Below are positions 33,898-42,240 of a stretch of DNA of 45,384 nucleotides, piece after piece. A program made the position numbers and the translations under genes. The stretch lies in contig JAFSIZ010000191.1 of assembly GCA_017439555.1 (NCBI GenBank), positions 1-45,384 of the forward strand. Reading direction: 5' to 3'. The notes below the pieces were generated by a model. That model was given only the letters and a program-made list of their open reading frames with translations. It ran no database searches and was not told the origin of the DNA. Source of the stretch: Oscillospiraceae bacterium. Lineage in GTDB: Bacteria; Bacillota; Clostridia; Oscillospirales; JAAYXM01. Position 1 is the stretch's first letter. Each line of letters begins with the position of its first letter.

Positions 33898-34980
33898 TTA
33901 TTTGAACGCAAGGCTTGCATTGAGCATTGATGTGCTGTATAAAAAGAGCACGTCCGCGTTTTCAAAATCGACAAAATTCCCGAGCATCGCGCTCTGTATA
34001 TATCTGATATCGACAAGCGTTATCTTGCTGTATCCCGGCACAAGCAGCGGTGCAAGCGAGCTTGCAAACGAGTCGCGGAATATGACGAGCTCGCGCTTCT
34101 CCTTTGCGTTCGGGTTCTCGATAGTCAGCAAAGACGAGCCACCCGAGAGAAACATCTCATAAGGGTCTCTGCCTTTCGCCTTTTCCATATCATACATCTC
34201 CGCTTTTTCGGGCTTGCCCGTGTCAAAGCTTGTGACCGTGCAGGAGGAGAGCGTGTCGTTCTCAAGATATATGATGGAATCGGGCATAACCTTCAACGCC
34301 GATTGCCCTGCATAGACGCCATAGAACGGATCGGGCAGAAAGCTTTCGCTATAGGTCGCCGATATATCCGCGCCGAGAGCGTTTGCTATCGTCTCCGCAA
34401 CGGGATATATCCTGTTCTGCCGCCAATGGCTGTCTGTGAGGTAATAGTGCTCAAGCTCGAGCTTCGGGAAGATGTCTATATAGCTTGCATATGGCATCTT
34501 CTCGCGCATATAGCTGCAGAGCTTTTCGTAATCGAGCTTCAACACATCGAGAAAATAGTTTTTATCGGGAATGATGGAGAGGAACACGCGAGTGTTCTTT
34601 CCTTCGAGATAGGTCCTGTTTATAAAATCAAAACGCTCTGCCGCGTGGTCAAGCATCGGCATATTCAGCGGATAATCGAGCTTCGTTATGTGAGCGTTTT
34701 CCTTGAAAATTCCGTTGTTGTCGGAAAGGTTGAATACCGCTCTCGAAACGTGAGCCTTGACAGAGCGAAGATACTCACGGAACGGAAAGGTGTCTGTCGC
34801 ATATTCCTCAAAGCCGTCTGCGAAATCGCCGGAAAAGAAGCTTTGCGCCGTGGTTTCCGGGAATTTGGCAAGCACGCGCCTCTCGCTCTCAGAAAAATCG
34901 GGCTTCTCCCGGAAAAGGCAGAGCAGCGAGCCGCAGAGCAGGCAAAGCGCAAGTGCAAAGCACGTTATTCTATCCTTCAC
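33898..34980 (-). CDS. DHHW-family/AlgX-like exported protein
   Basis: This 360-residue protein starts with a hydrophobic segment that could be a signal anchor (about 5-23). It contains the family motif as TDSHWRQN and a later FRDSFASSL, matching the catalytic Asp/His and Ser of AlgJ/AlgX-type SGNH hydrolases. Together with the MBOAT gene 15 bases upstream it forms a polysaccharide O-acetylation module outside the membrane. It is the second of two genes and has a terminator after it. Confidence 0.88.
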   Translation of the reverse strand: MKDRITCFALALCLLCGSLLCLFREKPDFSESERRVLAKFPETTAQSFFSGDFADGFEEYATDTFPFREYLRSVKAHVSRAVFNLSDNNGIFKENAHITKLDYPLNMPMLDHAAERFDFINRTYLEGKNTRVFLSIIPDKNYFLDVLKLDYEKLCSYMREKMPYASYIDIFPKLELEHYYLTDSHWRQNRIYPVAETIANALGADISATYSESFLPDPFYGVYAGQSALKVMPDSIIYLENDTLSSCTVTSFDTGKPEKAEMYDMEKAKGRDPYEMFLSGGSSLLTIENPNAKEKRELVIFRDSFASSLAPLLVPGYSKITLVDIRYIQSAMLGNFVDFENADVLFLYSTSMLNASLAFK

Positions 34981-34995
34981 AAAGACACCCCTTTC

Positions 34996-36387
34996 CTAAA
35001 ATCTGAAATACAGGAACGGATTGAACGAGCCGTCTGCAAGATATGCCGTCACGAGGAGCAGGAGTATTATCAAAAACACTGTTTCAAACAGCGTCTTGAG
35101 AGTGATTCCAAACGAGTTTTCGCGGAAGAACAGCTTGCAGAACGGCGTTGCGCCGATGATTGCACATATGATAAGCAGCCCATAGGAGCGCAGATAATAG
35201 AGAAACTCTGTGCTGATAAGCGGATAGTCCCCCGCCCCGAACATCGAGCCGACATAGTGCAGCATCTCGGGAAGGCTGCGCGAATCGAATATGACAAAGC
35301 TCACAAGAGTTATGACAATGACATAGATATGCGGCAGTATCGGCACCTTTGAGAGCGCATCACCCCACAAGAGCTTTTCGCCTATCAGGAACACCGCGAA
35401 AAACAACCCCCATATGACGAAATTCCAGGCCGCGCCGTGCCACAGCCCCGTCAGCGACCACACAACGAGCAGGTTTATAATCTGCCTGCCCTCGCCGCAG
35501 CGGTTGCCGCCGAGCGGAATATAGACATAATCGCGGAACCACGAGCCGAGCGAGATGTGCCAGCGCCGCCAGAAGCCGCTTATACTGCGCGATATGAACG
35601 GATAGCGGAAATTTTCCGTAAACTCAAACCCGAATATCTTTCCGAGGCCGATAGCCATATCCGAATAACCTGAGAAGTCAAAATACACATGAAGCGTAAA
35701 CGCCACGGCATAGAGCCAGAAATATGCTACGGACTTATCAGGCGAGACGCGGAATATTTCGCAAAGCTCGCCGAGCTGGTTTGCTATGAGCACCTTCTTT
35801 GCAAGGCCGATGATAAGGCGGCGCACACCGCGCGAGGTCTGATAGAACGAAAGCTCGCGCTCGTCAAGCTGTGTGGCAATGTCGCGGTAGCGGACGATAG
35901 GCCCGGCAATCAGCTGTGGGAAGAAGGATATATAGGTCGCAAGCTTCAGCGGATCGCGCTGTGCCGCAACATCGCCGCGATAGACATCGACAGTGTAGCT
36001 GAGGATCTGGAAGGTATAGAAGCTTATTCCTATCGGCAGTATGACATTGAGAAGCGGCACGGAAAGCCCCGTTGCCGCATTGAAATTTGATATGAAGAAA
36101 TCGGTATATTTGAAAAAGCCGAGAAGAGCAAGGTTGAACACAACCGACACGATAAGCCAGGTCTTTGCCTGTTTCTCTCCTCGATGCTTTTCGATGAGAC
36201 GCCCGAGAACATAGCCGCAGGCGTTGGACGCAAGCATCAGAAACACATATACAGGCTCACCCCAGGCATAGAAAACGAGGCTTGCAAGCAGCAGAACCGC
36301 ATTTTTGAGCTTATAGGGCACTGCATAATAAAGGAGCAGCACCGCCGGAAGAAAATAATATAAAAATGTAACGCTTGAAAAAAGCAT
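34996..36387 (-). CDS. MBOAT-family O-acyltransferase, AlgI/DltB-like
   Basis: This 463-residue polytopic membrane protein has TDFFISNFNAATG, the conserved FDFSGYSDMAIG, WRRWHISLG (His277) and GLWHGAAWNF with catalytic His317. MBOAT enzymes pass acyl groups across the membrane to partners such as AlgX/DltD. The DHHW protein downstream is the likely partner. ATG 36387 is preceded by AAGGAG. No promoter is clear in the repeat-filled region upstream. Confidence 0.94.
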   Translation of the reverse strand: MLFSSVTFLYYFLPAVLLLYYAVPYKLKNAVLLLASLVFYAWGEPVYVFLMLASNACGYVLGRLIEKHRGEKQAKTWLIVSVVFNLALLGFFKYTDFFISNFNAATGLSVPLLNVILPIGISFYTFQILSYTVDVYRGDVAAQRDPLKLATYISFFPQLIAGPIVRYRDIATQLDERELSFYQTSRGVRRLIIGLAKKVLIANQLGELCEIFRVSPDKSVAYFWLYAVAFTLHVYFDFSGYSDMAIGLGKIFGFEFTENFRYPFISRSISGFWRRWHISLGSWFRDYVYIPLGGNRCGEGRQIINLLVVWSLTGLWHGAAWNFVIWGLFFAVFLIGEKLLWGDALSKVPILPHIYVIVITLVSFVIFDSRSLPEMLHYVGSMFGAGDYPLISTEFLYYLRSYGLLIICAIIGATPFCKLFFRENSFGITLKTLFETVFLIILLLLVTAYLADGSFNPFLYFRF

Positions 36388-36439
36388 GGTAATCTCCTTT
36401 CGGAAAATCGGCGCTATTTGGGGAGTTATATGAGGCTCG

Positions 36440-36665
36440 TGTCATTCCGGGCACCAAAGGCTCCACTTGAAGTGCAAGGGGCGCTGTCGAGTTGACACGC
36501 AGTGTCAGCGAGACTGAGGGGATTCGTTGTTGTGGTATCCTTAAATGTTGTGTAGAGACAATATGTCTGATCCCCTGTAGGGACAGGCCTCCCGGACTGT
36601 CCACGAAAACAACAAAAACGGGAGGATGTGGGCATCCTCCCCTACAAGGGACACACAAAGGGGAG
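36440..36665. repeat. Tandem pair of intergenic palindromic repeats
   Basis: The first element (about 36440-36530) has GGCTCCACTTGAAG, TGACACGCAGTGTCA and CTGAGGGGATTC. The second (about 36567-36665) has CCTGTAGGGACAGG, then GGAGGATGTGGGCATCCTCC. Similar palindromic elements are widespread between genes of gut Clostridia to my knowledge. They fill the whole gap between the acyltransferase operon and the next lipoprotein and contain no supported gene. Confidence 0.7.
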
Positions 36666-36681
36666 GCTTTATTCTTCTTGC

Positions 36682-37479
36682 TTATTCCTCGAAGCTCTTC
36701 GGGCACATCAGGAAGAACACCTTGTTGCCGCTCTTTCTGACGATTGTTTCTTCTGCCTCTGTGCAGATGTTCCAGCGCGGATTTGCGCTTGATTTGAGAG
36801 TGCTTACAAATGCATCTGCGTCCGTGCCGTCAGCAAGCTCGAAAACATAGCCGACGAACGGTATTGTTCCGATGCCGGGCGCAAACATCGTTGCGCTCTT
36901 GAAGCCCTTTATCTCAGTGTTGTCAAAGCCTGTCAGGAGGCCTTCCTCGACAGGCATTGTCGCAGGCATAAACTGGATGCACTCGTGGGAGAGGATTGCG
37001 TTTGCAATCTCGTCTGTGCTCTTTCCGCTGTTTGCCGCGAAAACGGCAGCGAGCTTTGAGCCTATTGTATCACCTGCGGACGGAGCTTCCTGAGCAGGCG
37101 GTGTCACCGGTTCAGCAGGCTTCTCCTCAGGCTTTGCCTCGGGTTTTGTTTCAGGCTTTACTTCGGGCTTTACAGGCTCAGCAGGCTTCTCTGCCGGCTT
37201 GTTCTCAGGCTTTGCCTCGGGCTTTGCTTCCGGCTTTGCCGAAGGCTTCTTGTCCTCAGCCTTTTCTGCCTCTTCTTTTTCGTTTTCCGGAGCTTCTTCG
37301 GGAGTCTCCGGTGTCTCAGGGACTTCGGGTGCGTCAACGTCCGGGGACTCATTGTTCTCCGGGGTCTGCTGCTCTTCGGAAATATCCGCATCCGGCTCAG
37401 GCTTTTCCTGAGTCTGCGAGCAAGCCGCAAGCGAGAACACCATCATCATTGCGAGGATAAGACATAACATTTTTTTCAT
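36682..37479 (-). CDS. Lipoprotein with a Pro/Glu/Lys repeat linker
   Basis: The protein has 265 residues. The lipobox SLAACS follows a signal segment, so it is anchored at the outer face of the membrane. Residues about 22-130 are a low-complexity linker with many PEAKPE/PETKPE units that would span the cell wall. The C-terminal domain of about 130 residues (ELADGTDADAFVSTLKSS) is small and unrecognised, similar in style to DUF4358-type lipoproteins. The start has AAGGAG upstream and the promoter is clear. Confidence 0.82.
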   Translation of the reverse strand: MKKMLCLILAMMMVFSLAACSQTQEKPEPDADISEEQQTPENNESPDVDAPEVPETPETPEEAPENEKEEAEKAEDKKPSAKPEAKPEAKPENKPAEKPAEPVKPEVKPETKPEAKPEEKPAEPVTPPAQEAPSAGDTIGSKLAAVFAANSGKSTDEIANAILSHECIQFMPATMPVEEGLLTGFDNTEIKGFKSATMFAPGIGTIPFVGYVFELADGTDADAFVSTLKSSANPRWNICTEAEETIVRKSGNKVFFLMCPKSFEE

Positions 37480-37509
37480 TTTACATTTCTCCTTTTCTTT
37501 GTTATGTAT

Positions 37510-37538
37510 AGCATACCTTAATACATATACTTTGTCAA
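37510..37538 (-). promoter_or_regulatory. Promoter of the linker lipoprotein
   Basis: TTGACA (37533-37538), a 17-bp spacer and TATGCT (37510-37515) on the minus strand. It is divergent from the next gene's promoter. Confidence 0.75.
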
Positions 37539-37639
37539 CTTTTTACAGCAAACACATCTGTATTTATTCTATAAATTGCAGATTCCCGTATTGCTCCGTA
37601 TGCGTTTCGTATATTAGATGCAAAAAGACACGAAAAAGT

Positions 37640-37668
37640 TTGCATATACAAAAAAATTATGTTACCAT
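37640..37668 (+). promoter_or_regulatory. Promoter of the secreted-protein gene
   Basis: TTGCAT (37640-37645), a 17-bp spacer and TACCAT (37663-37668) precede AAGGAG and the ATG at 37708. The spacer contains an A tract. Confidence 0.55.
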
Positions 37669-37707
37669 ATAAAGGCAGACAATTTTTTATGACAAAGGAG
37701 CAAAAAA

Positions 37708-38496
37708 ATGAAAATAAAAGCCTTGAAAATATGCGCAATCGCATCAGCCTTCGCGCTTCTGCTCTCCTCTGCCGCAAGCGCTGCCACACTCCCCGAGTCT
37801 TCGCTTTCCGCGCTTTTTGCAGGCTCCGGTGCGCCGCTTCTCGCAGCACCTGCTTATGCAGCGCCATATCTCCTCTCCCTCTCCCCTTCGGAAACGCCCG
37901 AAGAGGACACAAAGGAAGAGCTCGTTGACCGCGGACATTTTGCCTATGTCGTCTCGGCAGAGCAGAAATACAACAAGGACACAGACCGTTATTATGCTGT
38001 CCTCGACCTCATAAACGAGACGGGCGGCTTCACAGTCACAACGGTTGACGATGTCGAGAACTATAATTTCCAGCCTATGCTCAAAGAGGGCTTTATCGGA
38101 AAGCTTTCATCTCTTGAGGGCAGATTTATCCAGTTTGACATGAGAAAGACCGATAAAATCCAGAAGCTTGAGCCGCGCAGAAGCGCAGTTTCAAAGAGCT
38201 TTTCGGAGGCTGACGGCTTCTATCTCGTCAACATCATCGCAGAGCGCGGCGGAATAATCTCCTTCTATGACACAGCTTCTGATATGGCAATCGGCGAGAA
38301 TGCACTGAATGCGGCGCTTGACGAAGACGGACACGCCATCATCGCCATCGACGGAGACAGCTATTGCGGAGCGCAGCTCTCAAAGCTTTCAAGAGGCGAA
38401 ACAGAGCTTTATGAGGGCTCGGGCAACGCTGTCATCCAGATGATCAAAGGTAAGGTCGTCCGCATATTCTCATTTGCCGATGGCTATGAAATATAG
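37708..38496 (+). CDS. Secreted protein of unknown family
   Basis: The protein has 262 residues. A signal peptide with a cleavage-like ASA/A site is followed by an Ala/Pro/Ser-rich stretch, then a domain containing RGHFAYVVSAEQKYNKDT and DFRGE-like HAIIAIDGDSYCGAQLS. I do not recognise the family. It has AAGGAG before ATG 37708 and its own promoter. The next stretch downstream holds the relic of a dehydrogenase. Confidence 0.75.
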   Translation: MKIKALKICAIASAFALLLSSAASAATLPESSLSALFAGSGAPLLAAPAYAAPYLLSLSPSETPEEDTKEELVDRGHFAYVVSAEQKYNKDTDRYYAVLDLINETGGFTVTTVDDVENYNFQPMLKEGFIGKLSSLEGRFIQFDMRKTDKIQKLEPRRSAVSKSFSEADGFYLVNIIAERGGIISFYDTASDMAIGENALNAALDEDGHAIIAIDGDSYCGAQLSKLSRGETELYEGSGNAVIQMIKGKVVRIFSFADGYEI

Positions 38497-38535
38497 AAAA
38501 TCAAAATATTTATATATAATAAGGAGGATTTTATC

Positions 38536-38637
38536 ATATTAAACGGAAAAATCGCCGTTGTCACAGGCGGCACACGCGGTATCGGCTATGCTATAGTCAA
38601 AAAATTCCTCTCTGTTGACGGCGCGATGAGAACATAA
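38536..38637 (+). pseudogene. Collapsed short-chain dehydrogenase (FabG-like) relic
   Basis: A good AAGGAGG (38521-38527) precedes a frame reading LNGKIAVVTGGTRGIGYAIVK, the start of an SDR enzyme with its GxxxGIG nucleotide motif. The expected ATG is ATA. After about 26 codons the frame jumps directly to VDGAMRT and a stop, which resembles the last residues of FabG-type proteins. About 210 internal codons must be missing, so an internal deletion and loss of the start codon are the simplest reading. Confidence 0.75.
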
Positions 38638-38657
38638 CACACAAAGCAAAACAAAGC

Positions 38658-38693
38658 AAACTCCCTTGAAACCGAGGTTTCAAGGGAGTTTTT
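38658..38693. terminator. Intrinsic terminator
   Basis: A 16-bp stem AAACTCCCTTGAAACC / GGTTTCAAGGGAGTTT with a 2-nt apex is followed by more T. It serves the plus-strand relic and the convergent lipoprotein gene. Confidence 0.85.
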
Positions 38694-38703
38694 ATGATAT
38701 TTT

Positions 38704-39105
38704 TTATTCTGCCTTTCCGAATTCACGTGATACTATGAGGTCTCCGTCCTCCTCATAATATTCATATATAACCGATTCAACCTCAGGCACCTCGGCCTTT
38801 ATTTCCTCAAGCCAGCTCAGAGCACTTTCATCAAGCGACGTTGCCATTTCCTCAATATCAGCCTTCTTGTCCTCAGGGATATTATCGACGCCGAGGAGCG
38901 TATATTTATATACCAAAGCCGTCTTACGCGCCTCTATCTCGCAGGTGTAGCTCTCTGTGGACATTTCCGATTCCACAAGCTTTTCGACGCTTTCCACATA
39001 ATCGGCAACTGCGCGCTCCTGCTCAGACATTGCGCACGAACAGAGCGAAAGAAGCATAACGCCTGCCAGACAAAGCAAAACCGCCCTTTTAAAAGCATTC
39101 TTCAT
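38704..39105 (-). CDS. Small lipoprotein, function unknown
   Basis: The protein has 133 residues. The lipobox LLSLCSC follows an N-terminal signal segment. The rest is a helical, acidic region (VADYVESVEKLVESE). No family was recognised. ATG 39105 has AAGGGGG 8 bases upstream; the in-frame TTG at 39111 is less likely. The promoter at 39135-39163 is strong. Confidence 0.78.
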   Translation of the reverse strand: MKNAFKRAVLLCLAGVMLLSLCSCAMSEQERAVADYVESVEKLVESEMSTESYTCEIEARKTALVYKYTLLGVDNIPEDKKADIEEMATSLDESALSWLEEIKAEVPEVESVIYEYYEEDGDLIVSREFGKAE

Positions 39106-39134
39106 TTTCAATTCCCCCTTTTTGTATTATTGCT

Positions 39135-39163
39135 ATGATACCATTTTGTGAGCAAAAAGTCAA
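39135..39163 (-). promoter_or_regulatory. Promoter of the small lipoprotein
   Basis: TTGACT (39158-39163), a 17-bp spacer and TATCAT (39135-39140) on the minus strand. The 39164-39265 stretch upstream of noc holds no other clear promoter; a TATCAT at 39228-39233 lacks a good -35. Confidence 0.75.
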
Positions 39164-39265
39164 TGACTGCGGCGGCGCAAATGCTCATAAAAGACGCATT
39201 TCTGCAAAATTTTCACAGCTTGTGTGCTATCATCCGATTATGAAGCTTTAAGGAGGAAACCACAT

Positions 39266-40069
39266 ATGAAAAAACGAGATGACCTCATCACAAGAAAAGG
39301 GAAAATAATATATCTTCCGCTCGGGAAAATAACTCCGAACCGCGAACAGCCGCGCAGAGTATTCGACCGTGAAAAGCTTTGTGAGCTTGCGGCGAGCATC
39401 CGTGAAAACGGTCTGCTGCAGCCGATAACCGTCAAGCGGCACGAAAGCGGATACCTTCTCATTGCAGGTGAGCGCAGGCTTCGCGCCGCGCATATTGCCG
39501 GGCTTACAAAAATCCCGTGTATTGAGATTGAAGCAGACGATGCACACACGGCGGCGCTTGCGCTTCTCGAAAACCTCCAGCGCGAAGGGCTCTCTTTTTT
39601 TGAGGAGGCCGATGGAATCGCCCATCTGATGCAGATTTGCGGCATCACACAGGAGGAGGTTGCAAAGCGACTCGGGAAATCCCAATCTGCAATCTCAAAC
39701 AAGCTGCGTTTGCGAAAGCTCGGAAGCGATATAATCGGCCGCATAACGGAGACAGGTCTGACAGAGCGCCACGCCCGTTCCCTTCTCCGTCTCGAGGAAA
39801 GCGAGCGCAAAAGCGCGCTTGAGCACATAATAGAAAACGAGCTCAACGTCTATGAGACGGATGAATATATAGATTCTCTCACTGAAAAAAAGGAAACGCA
39901 ACACGCTTCAAAACGGCGCCGCCAGCAATATGTCATACGCGATGTGCGCCTTTTTTACAATACTGTTGACCGCGCAATCGACACAATGCGCCGCGCCGGC
40001 TGGCGCACAGATATTCTGAAGGACGAGGACGACACCTGTCTCAGCCTGAATATAAAGATATTCAAATAG
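39266..40069 (+). CDS. noc: Noc-type ParB paralogue (nucleoid occlusion protein)
   Basis: This 267-residue CTP-binding protein of the ParB clan has AGERRLRAA (68-74) and ENLQRE (102-107) as CTP-box elements, and an HTH in GITQEEVAKRLGKSQSAIS. At the three residues that separate Noc from ParB (Caulobacter ParB numbering 173, 179, 184) it has Gln, Lys, Lys, the Noc set. Noc binds NBS DNA and prevents division over the nucleoid. It starts at ATG 39266 (AGGAGG 9 bases upstream); no amphipathic N-terminal helix like that of Bacillus Noc is obvious. It is the first gene of the partition locus. Confidence 0.88.
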   Translation: MKKRDDLITRKGKIIYLPLGKITPNREQPRRVFDREKLCELAASIRENGLLQPITVKRHESGYLLIAGERRLRAAHIAGLTKIPCIEIEADDAHTAALALLENLQREGLSFFEEADGIAHLMQICGITQEEVAKRLGKSQSAISNKLRLRKLGSDIIGRITETGLTERHARSLLRLEESERKSALEHIIENELNVYETDEYIDSLTEKKETQHASKRRRQQYVIRDVRLFYNTVDRAIDTMRRAGWRTDILKDEDDTCLSLNIKIFK

Positions 40070-40090
40070 AACACACGCCCCCCGGCCAAA

Positions 40091-40106
40091 TGTTCCACGT
40101 GGAACA
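40091..40106. other. parS site 1
   Basis: TGTTCCACGTGGAACA is a perfect 16-bp palindrome matching the bacterial parS consensus TGTTNCACGTGNAACA. It is just past the noc stop codon. Confidence 0.93.
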
Positions 40107-40168
40107 TTGACGAAAGGAGCATCATCACTTTGCTCCGACAGCTGCTACAACATTCCGCGTGTCATTCC

Positions 40169-40210
40169 GAGCGCAGCCGAGGAATCTTTCAAGATCCTTC
40201 GGTTGCGCTC
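40169..40210. repeat. Imperfect palindromic repeat of another family
   Basis: GAGCGCAGCCGAGGAATCTT pairs with AAGATCCTTCGGTTGCGCTC through two G-U-type replacements. It is the TCATTCCGAGCGCAGC-type intergenic repeat, to my knowledge common in Clostridia. It lies between the two parS sites. Confidence 0.65.
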
Positions 40211-40263
40211 TGCTACATCTCCGGGTGCAGGGTCGTTTCCTACGGGGGTGGGGATATCAACAA

Positions 40264-40440
40264 GAGCCTTCCCCTTGAGGGGAAGGTGCCGGAGCAAAGC
40301 GGAGGCGGATGAGGTGGAATCGTAGAGCTGTATAACGTCGGAAACACCTCATCACCGCCTGCGGCGGAGCTTCCCCTCAAGGGGAAGCCTTTGGATAGTG
40401 CGCTACGCTACTTTTGGCACAAAGGGGATGCTTTCGGGCG
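40264..40440. repeat. Inverted pair of the GC-rich repeat module (copies D and E)
   Basis: Module D (about 40264-40317) is in minus orientation, module E (about 40345-40440) in plus orientation, with a spacer of about 28 bases. Each carries the CTTCCCCT...AGGGGAAG palindrome and CACCTCATC. The pair could form a long hairpin. This fills the noc-parA interval, with no ORF between. Confidence 0.8.
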
Positions 40441-40493
40441 GACGCTGTCGCTTCACATCTGCACAAGCCCCCAACGCGAGACTTACTGAGGAA

Positions 40494-40509
40494 TGTTCCA
40501 CGTGGAACA
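40494..40509. other. parS site 2
   Basis: A second identical TGTTCCACGTGGAACA lies 13 bases upstream of the parA -35 box, so bound ParB could influence parAB transcription. Confidence 0.93.
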
Positions 40510-40521
40510 TTGATATTTCTG

Positions 40522-40550
40522 TTGCACTTTACCTCGCGAAGTGCTATAAT
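40522..40550 (+). promoter_or_regulatory. Promoter of parA-parB
   Basis: TTGCAC (40522-40527), a 17-bp spacer and TATAAT (40545-40550), 37 bases before the parA start. Confidence 0.85.
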
Positions 40551-40586
40551 ATACACAACACTATTTATCAGCGAGGTGGATAGCGA

Positions 40587-41357
40587 ATGGCAAAGATTAT
40601 CGCAGTTGCAAACCAGAAGGGCGGCGTCGGCAAAACCACGACGTGCGTCAACCTTGCAGCTGCTCTTCATATATTAAAAAAGCGCGTTTTGCTCGTGGAT
40701 ATGGACCCACAGGGACATTCAGGCATCGGCTTCGGCGTCAACAAACACGACAAGCTTCCGACAGCATATGACCTGATGATAAATTCCGCAAGCGCCGCAG
40801 AGGTCATAAGAAAAACCCCTTACGGTGATCTTCTTCCTGCAAGCACAAGCCTTGCCGCGGCAGAGGTTGAGCTCATAGCCGTCAGCAATCGCCATTTCAT
40901 TCTGCGCGATGCGCTCGCCGCAGTTTCCGACAGATATGACTATATAATAATCGACTGCCCCCCTTCCCTCGGTATGCTTACGATAAATTCGTTGTGCGCA
41001 GCAAGCTCCGTCATCGTTCCGGTTGATTGCGGCTTCTATGCCCTTGAGGGCTTGTCCGCGCTCACATCGACGATTTCGACAATCAAAAAGAGCCTGAACA
41101 CAAAGCTCGATATCGAAGGAATACTTCTCACGATGTTTGATTCGCGCACAAATCTTTCTGTGCAGATTGCTCAGGAAATCAAGAGGTATTTCCCGAACAA
41201 GGTTTTCTCCGTCACAATTCCGCGCAACGTGCGCCTTGCAGAAGCGCCGAGCCACGGAAAGCCGATTATGGAATATGACAAACATTCACGCGGTGCAGAT
41301 TGTTATCTGAGGCTCGCGGCAGAAATAATTGAAAATAACGCTAAGGAGGCGCAGTAA
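40587..41357 (+). CDS. parA: ParA/Soj chromosome partition ATPase
   Basis: This 256-residue ATPase has the deviant Walker [10 protein letters not shown] (10-18), LVDMDPQG and [14 protein letters not shown] as Walker B region, typical of chromosomal ParA/Soj. It dimerises on DNA with ATP and is stimulated by ParB to release. Starts at 40587 with a GAGGTGG site. Its stop overlaps the parB start by one base (TAATG), so the two are coupled. A parS site is upstream of its promoter. Confidence 0.95.
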   Translation: MAKIIAVANQKGGVGKTTTCVNLAAALHILKKRVLLVDMDPQGHSGIGFGVNKHDKLPTAYDLMINSASAAEVIRKTPYGDLLPASTSLAAAEVELIAVSNRHFILRDALAAVSDRYDYIIIDCPPSLGMLTINSLCAASSVIVPVDCGFYALEGLSALTSTISTIKKSLNTKLDIEGILLTMFDSRTNLSVQIAQEIKRYFPNKVFSVTIPRNVRLAEAPSHGKPIMEYDKHSRGADCYLRLAAEIIENNAKEAQ

Positions 41358-42229
41358 TGGCAAAGAAAGGTCTCGGAAGAGGTCTCGACGCGCTTTTTGC
41401 AGATGATTCTCAGGAAACCCAATCATCCCCACAAAGCACCGAGCAGACCAACGTTATAAAAATCACAGACATTGACCCAAACAAAAACCAGCCGAGAAAG
41501 CTGTTTTTTGATGATTCTCTCGAAGAGCTCGCGGAATCAATCAGGACACACGGAATTCTCCAGCCGCTTGCAGTGCGCAGAACGGAAGGCGGAAGATACC
41601 AGATAATCGCAGGTGAACGCCGCTTCCGCGCGGCAAAGCGCGCAGGGCTCACAGAGGTTCCGGCAGTTATCGTCGATGCGGACGACCGCGAGGTCGCAGA
41701 GCTTGCGCTCATCGAAAATCTTCAGCGTGAAGACCTAAACCCCGTCGAAGAAGCAGAGGGCTTCAAGGCTCTTATCGAAGAATTCTCGCTCACGCAGGAG
41801 GAGGCCGCAGAAAGGCTCGGCAAATCGCGCTCGACGCTCACAAACGCAATGCGCCTGCTCGCCCTCTCCCCCGAGGCTCTTGCGCTTCTCCGCGAAGGCA
41901 GGATAGAGCGCGGACACGCAAAGGTCATCCTCGGGCTTTCCGATAAGGACAAGCAGACAGAAGCGGCAAACATCGTCGCCGAAAGAAATCTCAACGTCCG
42001 CCAGACAGAAGAGCTCGTCAGAAGAATGAACAAGGCAACGCTCACGCCCCCCGAAGACGAAAAAGAGCCTGAGGTTGATTATATCGCAGTTCTCGAGCGC
42101 GACCTGACGAAATCTCTCGGGCGCAGAGTAAAGCTCACACACGGCAAGAAAAAAGGCAAAATTGAGCTTGAGTATTACGGAAACGACGACCTCGACCGCC
42201 TTATCGCGGCGCTGAGCCGTATGAAATAG
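41357..42229 (+). CDS. parB: ParB/Spo0J chromosome partition protein
   Basis: This 290-residue protein has the N-terminal KGLGRGLDALF motif (4-14), AGERRFRAA (86-92), ENLQRE (120-125) and the HTH with GKSRSTLTNAMRL. At the discriminator positions it has Arg, Ala, Ala, the ParB-like set, against the Gln, Lys, Lys of noc at 39266. It loads at the two parS sites and slides as a CTP clamp. Together with ParA it segregates the replication origin. Confidence 0.95.
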   Translation: MAKKGLGRGLDALFADDSQETQSSPQSTEQTNVIKITDIDPNKNQPRKLFFDDSLEELAESIRTHGILQPLAVRRTEGGRYQIIAGERRFRAAKRAGLTEVPAVIVDADDREVAELALIENLQREDLNPVEEAEGFKALIEEFSLTQEEAAERLGKSRSTLTNAMRLLALSPEALALLREGRIERGHAKVILGLSDKDKQTEAANIVAERNLNVRQTEELVRRMNKATLTPPEDEKEPEVDYIAVLERDLTKSLGRRVKLTHGKKKGKIELEYYGNDDLDRLIAALSRMK

Positions 42230-42240
42230 GAGGCTTCATT

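Noticed and set aside
32660-34162. A 500-codon plus-strand open frame
   Set aside because: It runs antisense to the kinase, isomerase and DHHW genes, which have clear motifs and ribosome sites; its translation shows no recognisable domain and crosses a promoter and a terminator.
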